Assembly: GCA_001778355.1 (NCBI GenBank)
Contig: MFGS01000031.1
Coordinates: 3,371-11,685, forward strand
Length of the DNA: 8,315 bases
Reading direction: 5' to 3'
DNA from: Candidatus Firestonebacteria bacterium RIFOXYA2_FULL_40_8
Lineage (GTDB): Bacteria > Oederibacteriota > D2-FULL-39-29
In this document: piece after piece, positions 4,963 through 8,315 of the stretch
Layout of the letters: each line of letters starts with the position of its first letter
Numbering within the stretch: position 1 is the stretch's first letter
Notes under the pieces: generated by a model
What the model was told of the DNA's origin: nothing
What the model saw: only the letters and a program-made list of their open reading frames with translations
Databases searched by the model: none
Position numbers and translations under genes: made by a program

Positions 4963-5940
4963 TTAGTCTTCCCTTTTCTTTGCGAATATCATTCTTCCGG
5001 CGGAGGTCTGGATGGCGCTTGTGATCATCACGTCTATTTCTTTATTTATGGAATGCTTGGCGTTATCTACTACTATCATCGTGCCGTCTTCAAGATAGGC
5101 GATACCCTGGTTGTTTTCTTTGCCTTCTTTAATTATTTTAACCCGCATATACTCGCCTGGAATTACCTGGGGTTTTAATCCGTTGGAAAGGTCATTAATG
5201 TTAAGCACCTGTATTTTTTCCACGGAGGCAACTTTATTTAAGTTGAAGTCATTCGTCACAACCTTTCCGCCGATTTTCTTTGCAAGCTTTAATAATTTCT
5301 CGTCCACATTTCTTAGTTCCGGAAAATCTTCTTCCGTAATCCGGATAGAAGGAGTGGTCTTTTGCATCCTGGCAACGATATCCAACCCCCTTCGCCCCCT
5401 GTTCCTCTTTAAAGTATCAGGAGAGTCCGCTATCATCTGAAGTTCGTGTACTACGAACTTCGGAATAATTATATCTCCATCCATAAAACCAAGCTCAATA
5501 ATATCCGCGACCCTTCCGTCTATAATAACGCTGGTATCAAGTATCTTTGAATACGCCGATTTTTCCTTGCCTCCGACAAAAGAACGAAGCCCCAGGAGTT
5601 CGTCCTTTTTCTTTAGCGCCATAACCATACCGAAATACATGCATATAATATAGATTATCAATGGAATATAAGCGTTTTTGGGCTGCTGCAAGGCTGGAAT
5701 CTGGGCAAAACCATAGGCAAATAAAGCCGCAACGACAAGGCCAAGGATCAACCCGATAAGCAGGGCCGACAGATCTTTAACGGATATTTTTCCGGAAAAA
5801 ATATCCAGAACAACTATCGCGATACCGGAAAAAAAACCTACAATAGCACCTTTATACTGGGGCGCCCCAAAACCATCCGCAATCAAAAAACCCACCAAAC
5901 TGCTTACCAAAATGAAGATAATTCTTAAAACTATGACCAT
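4963..5940 (-). CDS. YacL-like membrane protein with PIN and TRAM domains
   Basis: A 325-aa inner-membrane protein. Four hydrophobic segments (about residues 3-22, 31-48, 57-79 and 89-108) precede a cytoplasmic PIN nuclease-fold domain (about 132-250), with KILDTSVIIDGR (D135), VHELQ (E166), RGRRGLD, VDEKLLKLA (D213) and TNDFN (D231). These are the four acidic residues expected to bind metal. A TRAM domain follows (about 257-325, IPGEYMRVKIIKEG to SAGRMIF), a fold that binds RNA. The length and domain order match YacL/PIN-TRAM proteins, whose exact substrate is not firmly established; a membrane-tethered RNase role is inferred from the domains. ATG 5940 has an AGGGGG ribosome site. In Firmicutes and others the homolog also sits directly before ispD, which supports the assignment. 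Confidence 0.93.
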   Translation of the reverse strand: MVIVLRIIFILVSSLVGFLIADGFGAPQYKGAIVGFFSGIAIVVLDIFSGKISVKDLSALLIGLILGLVVAALFAYGFAQIPALQQPKNAYIPLIIYIICMYFGMVMALKKKDELLGLRSFVGGKEKSAYSKILDTSVIIDGRVADIIELGFMDGDIIIPKFVVHELQMIADSPDTLKRNRGRRGLDIVARMQKTTPSIRITEEDFPELRNVDEKLLKLAKKIGGKVVTNDFNLNKVASVEKIQVLNINDLSNGLKPQVIPGEYMRVKIIKEGKENNQGIAYLEDGTMIVVDNAKHSINKEIDVMITSAIQTSAGRMIFAKKRED

Positions 5941-5974
5941 ATGAGGCCCCCTTTAAAACAAATTCGAAGCTATA

Positions 5975-5995
5975 TCCACCATAAAAATTGGCGGA
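5975..5995 (-). promoter_or_regulatory. Leader hairpin upstream of the PIN-TRAM gene
   Basis: In minus-strand RNA UCCGCC (5995-5990) can pair with GGUGGA (5980-5975) across a 9-nt A/U-rich loop, ending about 35 nt before the start codon. The same TCCGCC/GGYGGA arms form the palindromes near 1659-1710, so this may be a member of that repeat family rather than a dedicated control element. Confidence 0.35.
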
Positions 5996-6002
5996 CGACC
6001 AA

Positions 6003-6008
6003 ATTATA
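6003..6008 (-). promoter_or_regulatory. Consensus -10 hexamer upstream of the PIN-TRAM gene
   Basis: A perfect TATAAT lies on the minus strand, giving an expected start near 5996 and a leader of about 55 nt. No good -35 lies at 16-18 nt; TTGACT is present but only 13 nt upstream, which is too close. The region is AT-rich, so chance is a real alternative. Confidence 0.35.
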
Positions 6009-6024
6009 ATAAATCAATGAAAGT

Positions 6025-6108
6025 CAAATTCGAAATTCGAAACAAATCATTGGAATTATATTTACAATCCTCCTTCTTTCGAATTTCGAGTTTAGAATTT
6101 CGAATTTG
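6025..6108. repeat. Long inverted repeat built from 7-bp TTCGAAT units
   Basis: Positions 6025-6043 and 6090-6108 are reverse complements over 19 bp with one mismatch, separated by 46 bp. The right side is a tandem of four 7-bp units (6078-6105): TTCGAAT, TTCGAGT, TTAGAAT, TTCGAAT. The left arm holds two AAATTCG units. The right arm ends 7 bp before the GAF-ANTAR stop codon, so a transcript would fold into a long AU-rich hairpin just past that gene. This could end or protect the gyrB operon mRNA, but no T-run follows. Confidence 0.65.
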
Positions 6109-6115
6109 CTTTATT

Positions 6116-6811
6116 TCAGAAATCTGAAGCCAGGATTATTGCTTCGGCTACATCTTTCATACTTTTTCTGGAGTCCATGCTTCTTCGCTGTATTTTTTTG
6201 TAAGCATCCTCTTCGGACATGCCCATTTTTTTAATAAGCAGGGATTTTGCTTTTTCCACCAGCTTTCTTTCCGCCAGTTCTTCTTCGATAACTTTAGTTC
6301 TTACCATTAATTCGGCATTTTCTATGGCTATGGCGGCCTGGCTTGCAACACTGGTAAGGATATCTATTTCTTTCTGGGAAAAATCATGGGGTTTGCTGGT
6401 ATAGAGATTAAAAACCCCTATAATTTTTCCTTTAACGAGCATGGGCACCGCCAGGAGCGAGACCAGACTTTCTTTTTTTGCCACATCCCGGTTAAGATAA
6501 TCCGGATGAATTCTTACATCGGAGATAACTATCGGTTTTTTCTCGAGCGCCACCCGGCCTGCAATACCTTCCCCGAGCTTAATATTCGGTTTTCTGTTGT
6601 ACGCCTCGGAGATGGATTGCGTCGCGCGGATCACCAGTTCTTTTTTATTATCATCCAGTAGAAGGAGAGAACAAATTTTGGAGTTCATAACCTCCGCGGT
6701 AACGGTAACAATAAGGCGGAGGATATCTTCCAGATAAAGATTTGAAGTGATGGCCCGGCTGATCTCGCTGACCGCTTTAACGTGTTTATCAACTTTGGAA
6801 GCTTTACTCAT
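6116..6811 (-). CDS. GAF-ANTAR regulator, probable RNA-binding antiterminator
   Basis: A 231-aa cytoplasmic protein without a signal or membrane segment. Residues about 22-168 form a GAF sensor domain: helix LEDILRLIVTVTAEVM, strands CSLLLLDD, the signature LGEGIAGRVALEKKPIVISD, VSLLAVPMLVKGKIIGVFNLY and the closing helix ASQAAIAIENAEL. A short coiled linker leads to an ANTAR domain (about 178-229) with LVEKAKSLLIKKMGMSEEDAYKKIQ and the last helix KSMKDVAEAIIL, the three-helix fold that binds paired hairpins in RNA and lets transcription pass terminators. There is no receiver domain, so input should come through the GAF domain (ligand unknown). Its ATG overlaps the gyrB stop as ATGA, so it is translationally coupled to gyrB. 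No matching RNA target was identified here. Confidence 0.92.
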   Translation of the reverse strand: MSKASKVDKHVKAVSEISRAITSNLYLEDILRLIVTVTAEVMNSKICSLLLLDDNKKELVIRATQSISEAYNRKPNIKLGEGIAGRVALEKKPIVISDVRIHPDYLNRDVAKKESLVSLLAVPMLVKGKIIGVFNLYTSKPHDFSQKEIDILTSVASQAAIAIENAELMVRTKVIEEELAERKLVEKAKSLLIKKMGMSEEDAYKKIQRRSMDSRKSMKDVAEAIILASDF

Positions 6812-8315
6812 ATATCAATATTCTTCGCTTCCAGCGCGTTTTCCTGTATGAACTGCCTTCTCGGCTCCACCTGGTCGCCCATAAGGATGGTAAATATTCT
6901 TTCGGCTTCCACCTCATCTTCCAGCTTTACCTGAAGGACGGTGCGGGTCTCGGGATTCATCGTGGTATTCCAGAGCTGTTCGGGGTTCATTTCTCCAAGA
7001 CCTTTATACCTCTGTATTTCCAAACCTTTCTTGGCAATGACCCGGACATTTTTTAAGATCTCGAGAGCGCTTCTTACCATCGTTTCATTCTCCCCTTCGC
7101 TGATCATATAGAGGGGCTTCATTTCTTTTTTCTTTTTGTCAAACTCTTCTTCGTCAAGGAGGACGTCTTTCTTCTCAAGAAGTTTAATCTTCTCCATAAG
7201 AACGCTTATTTCTTCTATCTCGGAGATATTTACAATTATCTCTTCTTCATCTTTTTCTATGGCCTTTCCTTTTTTTCCTTCTGTTTTTTGTTTTTTCCTG
7301 AGGGATTTAAGGATGGCATTTTTCTCGGATTCCGAGTCCGCGTATTTTACCTCACCGAAGACCTGCACTTTAAACATCGGAAGTTTTCTTTTTCCGATGA
7401 AAGAAAGAAGCTCGTTAACCGTAATATCTTTTTTCTCGATGGCCTTGATATACTCTTCTATTTCAAGAAGTGAAGTAAGTATCTCGCGATAACGGTGTTC
7501 ATTAAAGAGGATATCTTCCTTGCCGTTTTTAAGCTTGGTAAGACGGGTGTTTCTGCACGCCTCGTCTATCAGGAACTTTTCCATCTCTATTTCCGTTACA
7601 AAATATTTTTCCAGTTTGCCTTTTTTTATCTTGTAAAGCGGCGGCTGGGCTATATAGATATTTCCGTTTTCAATAAGCTTGCGCATTTGCCTGTAAAAGA
7701 AAGTTAAAAGCAGGGTGCGGATGTGCGAACCGTCTTCGTCGGCGTCGGTCATGATAACTATCTTATGGTAGCGTAGTTTTTCGATATCAAAATCCTGCTC
7801 TCCTACTCCGGTACCGATGGCGGTGATAATAGTCCTGATTTCTTCGTTGCCGAATATTTTATCAAGACGGGCTTTTTGAACGTTTAATATCTTACCGCGG
7901 AGAGGAAGTATCGCCTGAAACTGTCTGCTTCTTCCCTGCTTAGCGGAACCGCCTGCGGAGTCACCTTCTACTATATACAATTCGCATTTCGCGGCGTCTC
8001 TTTCGGAGCAGTCGGCAAGTTTTCCCGGAAGCGACCAACCTTCAAGCGCGCCTTTCCTTCTCGTCAGCTCTCTTGCTTTTCGTGCTGCTTCTCTCGCCTG
8101 GGAAGCGATACACGCTTTTTCCAGTATCTTTTTTCCCGCGCCCGGATTTTCTTCAAAGAAAGCGGAGAGATCTTCATTAACAATGGATTCGACAATACCT
8201 TTAACCTCGGAGTTACCGAGTTTCATTTTGGTCTGACCTTCAAACTGCGGCTCCGCTATTTTCACGGAGATAACAGCCGTTAAACCTTCTCTCATATCAT
8301 CGCCGAGGAGGGATT
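6808..8315 (-). CDS. gyrB: DNA gyrase subunit B, C-terminal part
   Basis: Partial gene open at the right edge; 501 residues are visible and the ATPase domain lies outside. Gyrase B powers negative supercoiling with GyrA. Numbering from the internal Met at 8295, residues 1-100 are the end of the transducer domain (REGLTAVISVK; AREAARKARELTRRKGALEG). The TOPRIM domain follows, with E110 in YIVEGDSAGGSAKQGR, PLRGKILNVQKARLDKI and the metal site D184-D186-D188 in MTDADEDGSHIRTLLLTFF. After QPPLYKIKKGK comes an insert of about 195 residues (228-424), rich in Lys and Glu, where short GyrBs go almost directly to QRYKGLGEMN. The end is QRYKGLGEMNPEQLWNTTMNPETR and MGDQVEPRR, finishing with NIDI. Two points speak for GyrB rather than ParE: the motifs, and the C-terminus close to KNLDI. 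The stop overlaps the GAF-ANTAR start. Confidence 0.97.
   Translation of the reverse strand, partial: SLLGDDMREGLTAVISVKIAEPQFEGQTKMKLGNSEVKGIVESIVNEDLSAFFEENPGAGKKILEKACIASQAREAARKARELTRRKGALEGWSLPGKLADCSERDAAKCELYIVEGDSAGGSAKQGRSRQFQAILPLRGKILNVQKARLDKIFGNEEIRTIITAIGTGVGEQDFDIEKLRYHKIVIMTDADEDGSHIRTLLLTFFYRQMRKLIENGNIYIAQPPLYKIKKGKLEKYFVTEIEMEKFLIDEACRNTRLTKLKNGKEDILFNEHRYREILTSLLEIEEYIKAIEKKDITVNELLSFIGKRKLPMFKVQVFGEVKYADSESEKNAILKSLRKKQKTEGKKGKAIEKDEEEIIVNISEIEEISVLMEKIKLLEKKDVLLDEEEFDKKKKEMKPLYMISEGENETMVRSALEILKNVRVIAKKGLEIQRYKGLGEMNPEQLWNTTMNPETRTVLQVKLEDEVEAERIFTILMGDQVEPRRQFIQENALEAKNIDI

Noticed and set aside
7136..7707. Plus-strand open frames inside gyrB
   Set aside because: They are antisense shadows of a strongly conserved coding frame, with no motifs of their own.

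Overview
The window is AT-rich, almost entirely coding bacterial DNA with short gaps. Codon use is rich in Lys, Ile and Glu, and TAA, TAG and TGA are all used as stops, so the standard bacterial code applies. The gene mix is FecR-domain protein, PIN-TRAM membrane protein, MEP-pathway IspD, GAF-ANTAR regulator, a GyrB of the long (inserted) type, AraC-type response regulator and DUF2934 proteins. Together with gaps filled by short decayed repeats, this suggests an uncultivated, probably diderm candidate-phylum bacterium (Omnitrophota/Firestonebacteria-like lineages come to mind). That placement is an impression, not a demonstrated fact.

Layout. Positions 1-915 (minus strand) hold two overlapping response-regulator genes: a receiver-AraC protein and, downstream of it, the N-terminus of a second receiver protein cut by the window edge exactly at its expected phospho-aspartate. 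Positions 1135-1578 (plus strand, divergent) hold a two-gene unit of related small DUF2934-like proteins. Positions 1579-1841, between convergent gene ends, carry no gene but hold two GC-rich palindromes, a perfect 12-bp inverted repeat, a 30-nt pyrimidine tract and a 9-bp tandem repeat. Positions 1842-3916 (minus) are a probable two-gene envelope operon: a signal-peptide protein of unknown function followed by a membrane-anchored FecR-domain protein with a helical, TPR-like tail. Positions 4126-4779 are ispD and 4963-5940 a YacL-like PIN-TRAM protein, a gene order known from many bacteria. Positions 6116-8315 are the 3' two-thirds of gyrB and a translationally coupled GAF-ANTAR regulator.

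The genes look mostly like housekeeping and regulation: DNA supercoiling, isoprenoid precursor synthesis, a putative RNA-processing PIN nuclease, an RNA-binding antiterminator-type regulator and two-component output. No mobile element, CRISPR array, toxin-antitoxin or clear defence system is visible.

The most unusual signal is in the gaps. Four of the five larger noncoding gaps carry at least one short degenerate tandem array of period 7, 8 or 9 bp (3-5 copies), with a different word in each array, often touching a stop codon. Three or four gaps also carry imperfect palindromes, several of them sharing a TCCGCC/GGCGGA theme.
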